DNA of 64,000 bases. Origin: Sulfodiicoccus acidiphilus (GTDB lineage: Archaea > Thermoproteota > Thermoprotei_A > Sulfolobales > Sulfolobaceae). The notes under the pieces are model-generated. The model searched no databases. It had not been told where the DNA came from and worked only from the letters and a program-made list of their open reading frames with translations. Of the stretch, positions 37,415 through 46,894 are shown one piece after another (position 1 is the first letter of the stretch; each line of letters opens with the position of its first letter). Location: the NCBI RefSeq assembly GCF_003967175.1, contig NZ_AP018553.1, positions 1,054,001 to 1,118,000 of the forward strand, read 5' to 3'. Both the position numbers and the translations under genes were made by a program.

Positions 37415-40400
37415 CTACCTTCCGCTTGCCACGAGCTTTAACGGATCTTCCTCATCGAGTTCAATTAACTTCATCGCCTCCTCGATGGCTCTGTCCAACT
37501 GTGGATCCCTTCCCTTGGCGTAGTCTTGTGGGGTTACTTCTACTTCGATTGTTGGATCCGTACCGTAATTTTCCACTTTCCAACCCACGTCCTTGAACCA
37601 GAATGCGAACTGAGGTTGGGTCACTATGGTACCATCCACCAACCTATACCTAGGGTCTATTCCTATTACTCCTCCCCACGTCCTAGTGCCAACAACCGGA
37701 CCAAGACCCAGTAGTTTGAAAGAGTGAGTGAATATATCACCGTCAGAGCCCGCATGCTCGTTAGTCACCGCGACCAAGGCCCTGGTTGGAGAATATGGAG
37801 GATATGGAACCGGCTTGCCTCTCCTAGGCACGTCGACTCCTATTCTCTTTCTAGATAGTTTCTCCAAAATTAGGTGGGAGACGTGACCTCCCCCATTGTA
37901 CCTCACGTCTACGATCAGGCCATCCCGCTGAACTTCGAGTGGATAGAGCCTGTGGAACTCTGCGAATCCCCGTGGTCCCATATCCGGTATGTGAACGTAA
38001 CCTAGCCTGCCTCCGCTCTTTTCATGTACATATCTCCTTCTTTCCTCAACCCAGTCCCTATAGATCAGGTACCTCTCGTCCTTCAGAGTTTTTACTGAAA
38101 CCTTTCTCAATCCTTCTGGGGTCTGAAGTTCTAGAACTACCTGATCCCCGGCTCTATTAACTAGAAGGGACTGTGGAGGAATGTCGGGGGTTAACTTCAC
38201 CCCGTCAATTGAGATTAGACAGTATCCCTCATCCGCTTCAACTCCAGGAGCTCTGAGAGGAGATCTCTCACCCTCGTTGGAGGGATCTCCCTCGTAAATC
38301 TTGGTAATCCTATAGCACTGGCCATCGAACTTGAAGTCGGCACCAAGTCCTCCCACTAGGTACGGTCTATCCAAGTCGTAATCGCCCCCCATCTCATAAG
38401 CGTGGGATGTACCTAGCTCCCCCTGCATCTCTTTTATGAGGTCAGAGAGCTCATACCTCGTGTTTATTCTTACTAGTAACTTTTCGTATTTCTCCAGTAC
38501 CTCTTTCCAATCTACACCTCCCATATCATCTCTCCAGAAGTTCTCTCTCATCAACCTCCACGCCTCCCTTAACATTTGTCTCCACTCTAGCTCAGGCTCT
38601 ACCGACACTTTCGCCCGGCTAAGGTCGATCACTCCGCTCTTTCTACCTGGCTCAGAGGAGTTTTGCTCCGGTTTCTTATCGGTGCTCACCACCCTGATTT
38701 GCGATCCCGCCCTCACCAGTATCCACTTGCCATCCCTTGAAAGTCGGAAGTCGTTGACTCCGGTAAGAAATTGTTCCTTGGTTAGGTTCTCTAGATCGAA
38801 GGACTCTATTGTACCATTCGGCTTCGAAGAAGCCGACCAAAGCCACGAGCTCAGGGCACCTTGAACTGGGAACGAGAGGAGGAACACCTTTCCTTTACTC
38901 ACCTCCACCTTTGCGTAGTTCCCCTCCTCTATAGGGAAAACCTCTACTCTCCTTTGAATTCCTTTCAGATCTATTTCCTTTTCTTCCTGATTGGAGAAAA
39001 CCTGCCTGTTGAATGGCGAGTCTGCTCCTCTCCTCAAAGTCACTAGATAGGGCTTGGTGGCCTTGGGAAAACTGTAGTCGAAGAACACTTGATCTAACGA
39101 TGGATCTAAGGTCCTCTTTGAGAGATAGACGAGGTACCTTCCCTCTGGGTCGAAGGCTGGAGAGAAATCCTTAGCGGATGGAGTAGTGACATTTACTACT
39201 TCTCCTGTATCGGCATTGGCTAATCTGATCGACTGCACCTGTCGTGCCTCAGGAAAAGCGTAAGCCAAGAATTTCCCCTCAGGATGCCAAACTAAATCGT
39301 TAATCACACCATACTCCGATCTGTCCAACAATCTTGTCACTCCAGTCCTGACGTCCACAAGCCAGAGCTCGAACCTGTTGTTAGAAACTGCTACTCTCTC
39401 ATCAGTTGGGGAAGGAACCAGCTCCTCTATCCTCCCTAGATCTAGGTCTAGCTTCCTTACTGAGTTGGTTCTGAAGTTGTGTACTTCTATCCGTTCCTCT
39501 CCACTGGAGTCCGAGACGGTGATCACGTTCTCGCGATCTAGGAAGGTCGTTAGTCTGTACCTAACGCCGTCTCTCTCCCCGATTTGGATAGCAGGACCAT
39601 CCCAGTTTCTCATCACGAAGGGTTTTCCCCTTACAGTCAAAATCAATGTGTCCCCTATGTCTGAGATTGCGTATCCTCCGAGGTTCTTTTCTACCTCTAC
39701 GAACTTCCTAGTCCTCTGCTTCCTCGTTATAGGCGCGGAGATCTCGATCTTCTTGAGGTTCTCCTCTTCACTGAAAAGGTATATATCTCCTCCGACCTGC
39801 ATTACTATGCTCCTACCGTCGGAGCTGGCGTTCCTAGCGTAATATTTCCTGAAGTCCGTATGCTTCCTAAGGTCCTCTCCCCTTAGGTCAACCGAGTAAA
39901 GATTTCCTCTTCCCTCGTGATCCGAAAGGAAGTAGAACCTATCCCTAATCCATATGGGAGAGTTGAGGTTCCCATTGAGATTTAGGAATTTCTCGAACCT
40001 CCCAGTGTAGTAATCTATCCAGAACATTCCTCTAGTTCCTCCTCTGTACCCCTTCCAGTAAGGCAGGTCTATAGTGTTCCTCCCTATCACTACCGCCTTT
40101 TCACTCCACGCGATAGAGTTGGCCGGCCCGTAGGGAAGCCTCTCTGGATCGCCTCCCTTCACATCTATCTCAAACAATTCCCTCCATCTGGAGAATGGTC
40201 TGTGAAAGTCGGAGGACACTACTACCTTACCTTCCCTTGACCACCCTACCACCTCTGTGAATGGACTTCCAAAGAAGGTTAGCCTCCTAGGTTGATCACC
40301 TTCACTCTTCATAATGTAAGCCTCAGAGACTGTCTGATCCCCTACTTGGACTCTAGTGAAGGCTATCCACTCGCCATCTGGGGAGAACCTTGGTTTCATC

Positions 40401-40537
40401 ACAACTCCGAAGTCTGAAGTGAGCCTGATAGCCTTACCTCCTCTACGATCGACCTTCCACAGGTCGTCCTCAGTAACGAAAATTATCTCGTCCTCGTGGA
40501 CGTCTGGATGGGAATAGTAACCTAACACGTTCTGCAC
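37415..40537 (-). CDS. tri: Tricorn protease
   Basis: 1040 residues, the length of the tricorn core protease, a large cytosolic peptidase that degrades proteasome products. N-terminal six-bladed beta propeller, then a second (seven-bladed) propeller, a helical bundle, a PDZ domain (around VEADEGYCLISIDGVKLTPD), and the catalytic domain. Active-site residues: Ser-His in GELGTSHAYEMGG, nucleophile Ser in NEHAGSDGDIFTHSF, Glu near DPTIEVEVTPQD. All are present. Single gene flanked by same-strand genes with short gaps. Confidence 0.95.
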   Translation of the reverse strand: MQNVLGYYSHPDVHEDEIIFVTEDDLWKVDRRGGKAIRLTSDFGVVMKPRFSPDGEWIAFTRVQVGDQTVSEAYIMKSEGDQPRRLTFFGSPFTEVVGWSREGKVVVSSDFHRPFSRWRELFEIDVKGGDPERLPYGPANSIAWSEKAVVIGRNTIDLPYWKGYRGGTRGMFWIDYYTGRFEKFLNLNGNLNSPIWIRDRFYFLSDHEGRGNLYSVDLRGEDLRKHTDFRKYYARNASSDGRSIVMQVGGDIYLFSEEENLKKIEISAPITRKQRTRKFVEVEKNLGGYAISDIGDTLILTVRGKPFVMRNWDGPAIQIGERDGVRYRLTTFLDRENVITVSDSSGEERIEVHNFRTNSVRKLDLDLGRIEELVPSPTDERVAVSNNRFELWLVDVRTGVTRLLDRSEYGVINDLVWHPEGKFLAYAFPEARQVQSIRLANADTGEVVNVTTPSAKDFSPAFDPEGRYLVYLSKRTLDPSLDQVFFDYSFPKATKPYLVTLRRGADSPFNRQVFSNQEEKEIDLKGIQRRVEVFPIEEGNYAKVEVSKGKVFLLSFPVQGALSSWLWSASSKPNGTIESFDLENLTKEQFLTGVNDFRLSRDGKWILVRAGSQIRVVSTDKKPEQNSSEPGRKSGVIDLSRAKVSVEPELEWRQMLREAWRLMRENFWRDDMGGVDWKEVLEKYEKLLVRINTRYELSDLIKEMQGELGTSHAYEMGGDYDLDRPYLVGGLGADFKFDGQCYRITKIYEGDPSNEGERSPLRAPGVEADEGYCLISIDGVKLTPDIPPQSLLVNRAGDQVVLELQTPEGLRKVSVKTLKDERYLIYRDWVEERRRYVHEKSGGRLGYVHIPDMGPRGFAEFHRLYPLEVQRDGLIVDVRYNGGGHVSHLILEKLSRKRIGVDVPRRGKPVPYPPYSPTRALVAVTNEHAGSDGDIFTHSFKLLGLGPVVGTRTWGGVIGIDPRYRLVDGTIVTQPQFAFWFKDVGWKVENYGTDPTIEVEVTPQDYAKGRDPQLDRAIEEAMKLIELDEEDPLKLVASGR

Positions 40538-40572
40538 AGGACTAGAAACGTAAATAAGGGTTGCATCTAGAC

Positions 40573-42228
40573 TTAACTGAAGTCTTGGACATTAGATTCC
40601 ACGAACTCCGTCACTACTCTCCTACCGGAAGTCATCGCCCTCATTATGTCGTATTGATCCCTCAGTACGAGGGAGAACTTGAAGTTGTAATTGCCGACGA
40701 ACTTGACACCCTTCGACTCCGCTATCCTCTTGAAGGACTCGGCCCTGCTCCTATCCATGAAGGCCAAGCTCCTCAAGCTCATTATCACCTCTCTCCTCTC
40801 AGCTTCCTTCAGCGCCAGATCGTGATACTTGTAAATGTTGGAGTCTATTGAGAGTTGGTCGCTCTGTGGAAGATCGGGGTACACCTCGTCTGGAAGGCAG
40901 TATATTCCCTGTCCCCTGTATTTGGTATTTGTGATTACTTCTACTCCTCTCCTCCTGAGGGAGTTTTGATAGAAAGAGATCAGTCTGCTAAACTCCGTCT
41001 TTTTCCAAGGATCCACTACTTCAAGCAACTGTCCTCCAACAGACTCCTCTTTCTCATATAGGGTGACCTTTAGACCATAGGACCTAGCAGTCAGTGCAGC
41101 CTCCATCCCCTTGATACCCCCTCCCACTATCACTATTTCTCCGCTTAGAGGGAATTTCGGCGTCTTCCTGTTCTCAAACCCCGTATCTGGGTTAACGGTG
41201 CATCTAACTTCTCCGTAACTTAGATCTCTACAAGCTTGGTTACACCTTATGCAGGGCCTTATCAGTTCTGGTGCTGTGACAGCCTTCCTCACGAAGTACG
41301 GATCAGCCAGAAGGGCCCTCCCCAGTGACACGAAATCTGCCACTTTAAGGACCTCCTCTACGTCGTCTACAGTAGTGACGGATCCAACTATTATGGAAGT
41401 CTTATTGGGCCTCCCTGGAAGCTTCCTGAACACATGAATGTGCTCGTAGTAGAAAGGAGCCGAGGATCCTGGAGGTGCGTTCCTTCCTGCCGAGAAATGG
41501 ACATAGTCAACTCCCGTCAACGAGTTAGCTATTGCCAGTCCGTATTCCGGCCCATATCCATCTTCGTCGTACTCGAAGAGACTGAGCCTTATTCCGAGTA
41601 CAACACTAACCTCGCTCTTAACGGCTTCGATTATCTCCTTCACGAACCGTAGTCTGTTCTCAAAGGAACCTCCGTACTTATCGGTTCTCTTGTTTGTGGC
41701 AGGGCTGAGGAATTGGTGGATGAGGTAACCGTGAGCTCCGTGGAGCTCTATCCCGTCGAAATTTGATGCCTGAGCAAGCTTTGCGGCCTTAACGAAGCTC
41801 TCCTGCACGTTTGTGATGTCCTCTACCGTCATCTCTCTAGCCACATGGTTAAAGTACCTCATTGAGCTAGGAGCCATGCTCTCCACACCGTTGATCTCTG
41901 GGCTTGCCTTCCCACCTGCGTGAACCAGCTGGACGAACACCGCAGCTCCGTGTCTATGTATACCTTCGGTCAATCTACGTAGTTTAGGGACCATCTTGGT
42001 GTCATAGAGGCCGAGCTGATTCCTCGACCCTCTACTATTGAGGTTGTCGATATAGGTATACTCAGTTATCACGATACCTACCCCTCCTGCTGCTCTCTCC
42101 TCAAGGTACCTCATGTGCGCCTCATTCGTGGTGCCGTCGGGATTAGCGAGGTTACTTATCATGGGAGCCATGACTACTCTGTTCCTGACTTTAAGATTCC
42201 CTATGTATCCAGGCTCCATTAACTTCAT
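40573..42228 (-). CDS. FMN/Fe-S flavin oxidoreductase, 2,4-dienoyl-CoA reductase-like, short C-terminus
   Basis: 551 residues. Residues ~1-330: an Old Yellow Enzyme TIM barrel (VRNRVVMAPMISNLANPDGT; FDGIELHGAHGYLIHQFLSP). Then a four-cysteine cluster for a 4Fe-4S centre (CIRCNQACRD ... VRCTVNP). Then the start of an FAD-binding fold (EIVIVGGGIKGMEAALTA). In family members the C-terminal part continues as a second NAD-binding module to ~650-670 residues; here the last ~130 residues do not show one. Substrate may be an enoyl-CoA. Neighbouring MaoC and 3-hydroxyacyl-CoA dehydrogenase genes suggest acyl-CoA metabolism. Confidence 0.85.
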   Translation of the reverse strand: MKLMEPGYIGNLKVRNRVVMAPMISNLANPDGTTNEAHMRYLEERAAGGVGIVITEYTYIDNLNSRGSRNQLGLYDTKMVPKLRRLTEGIHRHGAAVFVQLVHAGGKASPEINGVESMAPSSMRYFNHVAREMTVEDITNVQESFVKAAKLAQASNFDGIELHGAHGYLIHQFLSPATNKRTDKYGGSFENRLRFVKEIIEAVKSEVSVVLGIRLSLFEYDEDGYGPEYGLAIANSLTGVDYVHFSAGRNAPPGSSAPFYYEHIHVFRKLPGRPNKTSIIVGSVTTVDDVEEVLKVADFVSLGRALLADPYFVRKAVTAPELIRPCIRCNQACRDLSYGEVRCTVNPDTGFENRKTPKFPLSGEIVIVGGGIKGMEAALTARSYGLKVTLYEKEESVGGQLLEVVDPWKKTEFSRLISFYQNSLRRRGVEVITNTKYRGQGIYCLPDEVYPDLPQSDQLSIDSNIYKYHDLALKEAERREVIMSLRSLAFMDRSRAESFKRIAESKGVKFVGNYNFKFSLVLRDQYDIMRAMTSGRRVVTEFVESNVQDFS

Positions 42229-42324
42229 GAAGCGAGTCGGCCTCTCATTCGGACTTTAAGCATTTCTTAGATATTGACTAAGGAATAACTTCCCTCAGTT
42301 CTTCAACGCCCTAGAGAGGTGTCA

Positions 42325-42762
42325 TTAGCTTCCCTTCTTCTTTGCTAGAATTTCCATCTCCATGCTCATCACTTCCTCCCCTCTTTGGTTTAGGGTAGTA
42401 AGAATTAACCTCACTCTCCCTTTATCTCCCTGATCTTCCTTTCCCTGCACTTTCACTCTAGCCCTTATTGAATCACCTATCTTGACAGCCTTTTTAGCTA
42501 CACCAGAAAACTTATGGAGAGCTATGAAGCCCTCGCCAAAGGGATCCTCCCTTAGCTGATACGCAAGCCCTACAGTCAGTGAGGCCGTGAGCATTCCTGG
42601 AGCTATTCTAGAGCCATACCTGGTAGTTTTCCCGTATTCCTCGTCTAAAAATAATGGATTCAATGCTCCTGTCATGGAGGCGAAGACTACAATGTCTGCC
42701 TCCGTTACAGTTCTCCCCTTGGATTCCCAGACTTCTCCTTCCTTAAACTCCTCGAAGTACAC
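42325..42762 (-). CDS. MaoC-like (R)-enoyl-CoA hydratase
   Basis: 145-residue hot-dog fold protein of the MaoC dehydratase family. The hydratase-2 motif region reads DIVVFASMTGALNPLFLDEEYG (shown in part: usually D....N.xH), with RIAPGMLTASLTVGL following. The His of the usual dyad appears replaced in NPLFLD, so activity is not certain. It may hydrate enoyl-CoA to (R)-3-hydroxyacyl-CoA. Located between the flavin oxidoreductase and 3-hydroxyacyl-CoA dehydrogenase genes on the same strand. Confidence 0.75.
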   Translation of the reverse strand: MYFEEFKEGEVWESKGRTVTEADIVVFASMTGALNPLFLDEEYGKTTRYGSRIAPGMLTASLTVGLAYQLREDPFGEGFIALHKFSGVAKKAVKIGDSIRARVKVQGKEDQGDKGRVRLILTTLNQRGEEVMSMEMEILAKKKGS

Positions 42763-42816
42763 GCTCGTCCTCTGGTTCGGTTGCTTAAAGAATTAATGAG
42801 TCTCCAGGTCATTTAC

Positions 42817-43060
42817 AAGAATGGGGGTTGGGGGTGCGGGGCCTCGCCCTTCAGGGCGATGAGGGATAACCCCCTCATAGAAGTTAGAGTAGTGTAAACT
42901 ATACTCATTCCTTCGCGGAACTATGATGCCTAACTCTGATTTCCTTCTCAAGTTAGAGTAGGTCTGTGATTCTTCCTTTCGTTATGGACATTCAGTCGTT
43001 AACGGTAGGAATGACTAACCATTACGAGGGAACCACTAAGGGGACAAAGTGAGTCGATCC
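42817..43060 (+). mobile_element. Decayed family-2 element
   Basis: Flank TTTACA (42812-42817), left-end hairpin with GGGGGTGCGGGGCCTCGCCC and AACCCCCTCA (42828-42886). The interior is degraded. A possible right end GGGAACCACTAAGGGGAC lies near 43028-43045. The left end is clear; the right boundary is a guess. Confidence 0.5.
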
Positions 43061-43171
43061 TCAGGCTGATCATAAATAACACATCAAGAAACGAAATTTG
43101 TGTAGCTGTTCCCTTGGTGATACCCCTAGTTTTATTTGGTAATTTCTTCAGCCTCCCTTGGTTAAAAGGAC

Positions 43172-44289
43172 CTAGCGCGAGAAGATCCCAACAAGGTTTC
43201 CTATCGGCTCATAAGCAGCGAATCCCCTTTTGCTTATCTCTCTTAAGTGCCTTTCGACCTCTGAGAGTCCTAGCTCTCGTCCTATCTGTACCAGTCCTTT
43301 AGGAAAGTTGAACCCCAGCCTCATCACTGTATCTACGTCCTCAGTCTTCACCACTCCCGTCGACACCAGCCAGGCTGCTTCGTTTACTGCGAGGGAGATC
43401 AATCTGGCGAAGGGAACCTTAGGAGGTGTCTGGATATTGGGCTTAACGAATTTACCTGGGGTGGGATAAGAATAGAAACCTCTGCCGGATTTCACTCCTA
43501 GCTCGCCCCTTTTTACCTTGTCGAAGTAAAGGGAGCAAGGAACGTCTGTCATCCCCCTGTCCTTTAGAACCCTCCATATATCGACTATCACGTCTATTCC
43601 GGTGTAATCCGCGAGCTCAAACATGCCCATGGGTAGACCTAACGCCCTAGCCGTGGCATCAACCTCTTCTATGGTAGCCTCTCCTGCTTCGACTTCCCTG
43701 CACGCCTCCTGAAGTAGTCTTATGAAGACCCTGTTGGAGACGAATCCTGGAACCTCGTATGCAAGCTTAACTGGGACTTTTCCTAGGGACCTAGCGAATG
43801 ATACTCCCCTCTCCAGCGCGGTCTCCGACGTAAACTTGCTAGGGATGATCTCCACCAGCGGCATTAATGGGGGTGGATTGAAGAAGTGAAGACCAACCAC
43901 TCTTTCTCTGAACTCAACGGAAGACGCTATCTCGCTTATGGGAATAGAGCTCGTGTTGGTAGAGAGAAGGGCCTCAGGGCCTAGGATCTCTTCCAAATTT
44001 CTGAACACTTGGACCTTGAGGTCTAACTTCTCAGGTACTGCCTCAATAGCCACGTTTGCCCCTTCCCAGCACTATAGTCCTTGGAGAAGGTGAGCCTACT
44101 AACTACTTCGTTTACTTCCCTCACTTGACCCCTCCTACTCAGCCTATTAAGGGAGTCTAGTATCCGTTCTCTGCCTCTTGCCAGGAACTCTTCGGCCACA
44201 TCCACCACAACTGTGTCGTAACCGTTCATGGCTGAGACTTGTGCTATTCCAGCCCCCATCGTTCCAGCTCCAACAACCAGGACCTTCAT
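43172..44289 (-). CDS. 3-hydroxyacyl-CoA dehydrogenase, one -1 frameshift
   Basis: NAD-dependent (S)-3-hydroxyacyl-CoA dehydrogenase of about 373 residues when joined. N-terminal Rossmann MKVLVVGAGTMGAGIAQVSA; after SAGKG the frame breaks at a G-run (plus-strand CCCC 44059-44062), and the -1 frame continues as GANVAIEAVPEKLD, the expected family sequence. Then ALLSTNTSSIPISEIA, VGLHFFNPPPLMPLVEI (catalytic His), and the C-terminal dimerisation domain plus a second such domain. No fused enoyl-CoA hydratase domain, unlike the bifunctional enzyme of the 4-hydroxybutyrate cycle. One added G restores the gene. Confidence 0.9.
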
Positions 44290-44338
44290 TAAGGGGAAGG
44301 AGAGGTACGCTAATTAAACTTAACTGAGAGTTATTTTC

Positions 44339-44896
44339 GTGAGGGTCGGTCTAGTATACTTTGGAGGACAATACAATCACCTCATAATGAAGGTTCTTGA
44401 GTGGATTGGAGTTGAAGTGACGAAGCTAGAACCACACGCTGCTAAGTTCGATGACTTCGACGCGATCGTTTTGAGCGGCGGACCTCAATCTGTTTACGAA
44501 GGTGGCCAAAATGTAGAGAGGATTTCCTCCGCGGTGAGGAACTCCTCAGTTCCTCTTTTAGGAATATGCTTTGGACATCAGCTCATAGCTCACGCCTTAG
44601 GTGGAAGAGTCAACAGGGCCTCAACTCCAGAGTTCGGACTAGTGAAGGTGAGAGTAATAGAGCAGGATACAATACTGTCTGGGTTCACTGACTTTTCCGC
44701 TTGGGAAAGTCATAACGACGAGGTAATAGAAGCCCCTCCAGGCTTCATAGTATTGGCGGAGAGTGACTTCGCCAAAGTTCAGGCTATGGCAGAGCCTAAG
44801 TCCATGAAGTTCGGTGTCCAGTTCCACCCAGAGGTGAAGCATACTGAGGGAGGTACTAGACTGTTCGAGAACTTCGTGAGGGCCGTGAGGAAGTGA
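44339..44896 (+). CDS. guaAA: GMP synthase glutamine amidotransferase subunit
   Basis: 185-residue class I glutamine amidotransferase, the separate GATase subunit of archaeal GMP synthetase, which feeds ammonia to the XMP-ligase subunit. Nucleophile Cys77 in GICFGHQLIAHALGG, His and Glu in VQFHPEVKHTEGG. The start GTG at 44339 gives MRVGLVYFGGQYNHL, the usual N-terminus. The synthetase subunit gene is not in the window. Divergent from the 3-hydroxyacyl-CoA dehydrogenase gene over 49 nt. Confidence 0.92.
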   Translation: MRVGLVYFGGQYNHLIMKVLEWIGVEVTKLEPHAAKFDDFDAIVLSGGPQSVYEGGQNVERISSAVRNSSVPLLGICFGHQLIAHALGGRVNRASTPEFGLVKVRVIEQDTILSGFTDFSAWESHNDEVIEAPPGFIVLAESDFAKVQAMAEPKSMKFGVQFHPEVKHTEGGTRLFENFVRAVRK

Positions 44897-45416
44897 AGGA
44901 CCGAAGGACTCGAACTGTTACGGTCCCATATCACTGATGAGAGATTAACAATCGCCTCTGCGATAGAAGTGAAGTTGTGATGTGATATTTGAGTCGACTT
45001 CATCTCCGCCCCAAAGGGCTAGGCCTTTCCCCTTAACCCCCCTCTTTTGTAAGCTGAACGAGATAGAAGTCCTGTTCAATGTAAACATTCTTCGCTGCGA
45101 AGCAATCGCCAACAGTCTCAACTAGCCCATAGAATTAAATTCTCTAGTTTCGAGAATTAAGAATAAGCACGCTAAACTAGGGTTGACTCTCGAGGAGTTG
45201 TAGTGGTAAGGAAATATAAGTGGGTCTCATCAAGAGAACGAGGAACATTTCCAATGGCCGCTGTAAAGCCCGAGACGCGAGAACCGTTATTAAACCCGAA
45301 TACTACGAAGTCTGAACTCTATTGACAGAATGTAACGATCAGAGTGAGAACTCTCAATATTTCATTAAGATTTGTAAAAATTTAATTATCTATTAGGTCA
45401 AAATATCCTTAAACTT
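44897..45416. other. Gap of about 520 nt holding a solo element end
   Basis: Apart from the left-end-like sequence near 45000-45048, the region has only short frames. The 100 nt before the TIP49 stop codon are AT-rich. Nothing else is recognised. Confidence 0.4.
44998..45048 (-). mobile_element. Solo left end of a TnpB-type element
   Basis: Minus strand: CTTACAAAAGAGG flank, GGGGGGTTAAGGGG tract, then the hairpin GGCCTAGCCCTTTGGGGCGG. It matches the left ends of the family-2 copies. No right end was found within 400 nt on the expected side, so this is a fragment. Confidence 0.5.
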
Positions 45417-46769
45417 TCATTTCAGCAGTAGCGACTCATACTCCTTGGCGAACTTGGTGCTTGTCCTCACGTCCGCGAAGAGCTTAACTGCCTCCTTAAT
45501 GTCTTCTGGAGTTATCGCTGACCTGCCACTCCTCTCCGCTATAACTTGGAGAGGTTCCAGTAGCTCCGAGATGTACCTCAGGCTCGTGCTCGTACCCAAA
45601 TTCGTAAGCTCCTCTATACTTTCCTGCGTTAACTCCACGTCTAACTCCTCGGCCCTTATCTTGAGTATCTCTCGTATCTCCTCCTGGTCGTAGGGACGAG
45701 TAGGAATTATGAGCAGCCTATCAAGGAGATCTATAGGAATTCCGTGAGGTGATTCTACATCAGTACCTCTGATCTTGGTAATTCCCCTGTTGGTCGCCAG
45801 AATCAGTATAGGCGAGAGCTCCGCCTCCAGGGCCTTGGTGAGGAAGGAGAACGCCTCAACGTCCAACATGTGAGCATCATCTATGAAGAGCACTCCAGGG
45901 ACAAGCTCTGCGCTGTTTTCCTTCAACATCTTACTAACTAGCTTATCCGTCTGCTGTCTGACGTCCTGATTGACTTCACCTCCAAACAGGGAGGATAGTA
46001 TGCCGAAGCCGATGTTTTGTGCCGCTAAGTTTAGGTCGATGTCACTTAGGGTTAGGGTATTGACTATTTCCTTCTCTTTCTTTACTGGACCGCTGGGTAC
46101 TTCCACGTACTTTGTGCTCTCTATGTCGTAGTACTTAACTCCCTCCACACCCTTTGCCCTTCCGGTCTTGACAACGTCTCCTGTCTCCGCATCTATCCAT
46201 ATCACATCCCCTTTCTTCACGTTATACTTATAGAGTTGGCTGGCTACTAAGTCCCCGACCTGGATGGTCTTCTGTTCGTCCTTGGTGGCCAGAGTTAACT
46301 CTGCCTCCCTCGGTACAACGGCCATTGGGTTAGCCCTGCTCCTCGCTATCTTGACTTTGACGTCCTTAACCACCCCCTCGTAGACCTGTCTCTTCTGTCT
46401 GACCCTTATCCCTATGGACTTCCTCACAGCCTGTGTGAGGACTTCAGTCTTCTTGACTTCGGTTGAGTATATTTCTGAGGCGTTTATTGCACTGAATGGC
46501 GTGTCCTCTCCCAACTCCTTGGCTATGGCGAAGGCCAGGGCCGTCTTCCCTGTACCGCTAGGACCCACGAAGAGTATGCCTCTTCCACTCATCTTACCTT
46601 TCCTGACTAGCTCGACCACTATTCCAGCGGCCTCCCTGGCCTGTACTTGTCCCACTAGACCGTCGGCCACGAGCTTGGCTTTCCCCTTCTCGTCTAGCCC
46701 AAGTCCCTTTATGTGGCTGTGTATACTTGCTCTCCTTTCTACCTTCTTTACTTCCCTGATCTCCGCCAT
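45417..46769 (-). CDS. TIP49/RuvB-like AAA+ ATPase
   Basis: 450-residue archaeal homologue of the eukaryotic RuvBL1/RuvBL2 helicases. N-terminal [17 protein letters not shown], Walker [15 protein letters not shown], an inserted OB-fold domain (residues ~125-240), Walker [17 protein letters not shown], sensor [13 protein letters not shown] and the arginine-finger region. The Walker B is DDAH where eukaryotic proteins have DEVH, so the catalytic Glu appears as Asp. A single gene; it may act in chromatin or ribonucleoprotein remodelling, but its archaeal role is not known to me. Confidence 0.94.
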   Translation of the reverse strand: MAEIREVKKVERRASIHSHIKGLGLDEKGKAKLVADGLVGQVQAREAAGIVVELVRKGKMSGRGILFVGPSGTGKTALAFAIAKELGEDTPFSAINASEIYSTEVKKTEVLTQAVRKSIGIRVRQKRQVYEGVVKDVKVKIARSRANPMAVVPREAELTLATKDEQKTIQVGDLVASQLYKYNVKKGDVIWIDAETGDVVKTGRAKGVEGVKYYDIESTKYVEVPSGPVKKEKEIVNTLTLSDIDLNLAAQNIGFGILSSLFGGEVNQDVRQQTDKLVSKMLKENSAELVPGVLFIDDAHMLDVEAFSFLTKALEAELSPILILATNRGITKIRGTDVESPHGIPIDLLDRLLIIPTRPYDQEEIREILKIRAEELDVELTQESIEELTNLGTSTSLRYISELLEPLQVIAERSGRSAITPEDIKEAVKLFADVRTSTKFAKEYESLLLK

Positions 46770-46894
46770 GACGATTTCGTGATCACTTATAAGAGGGGCT
46801 TATGAATTTTTCACATACGTGGCCGGTGATGAGGACCTTTGGGTGTGAGCTTGTGAAGACACGGCGGCTGCCTGAGGTCGTATGAGGTGAGCGC

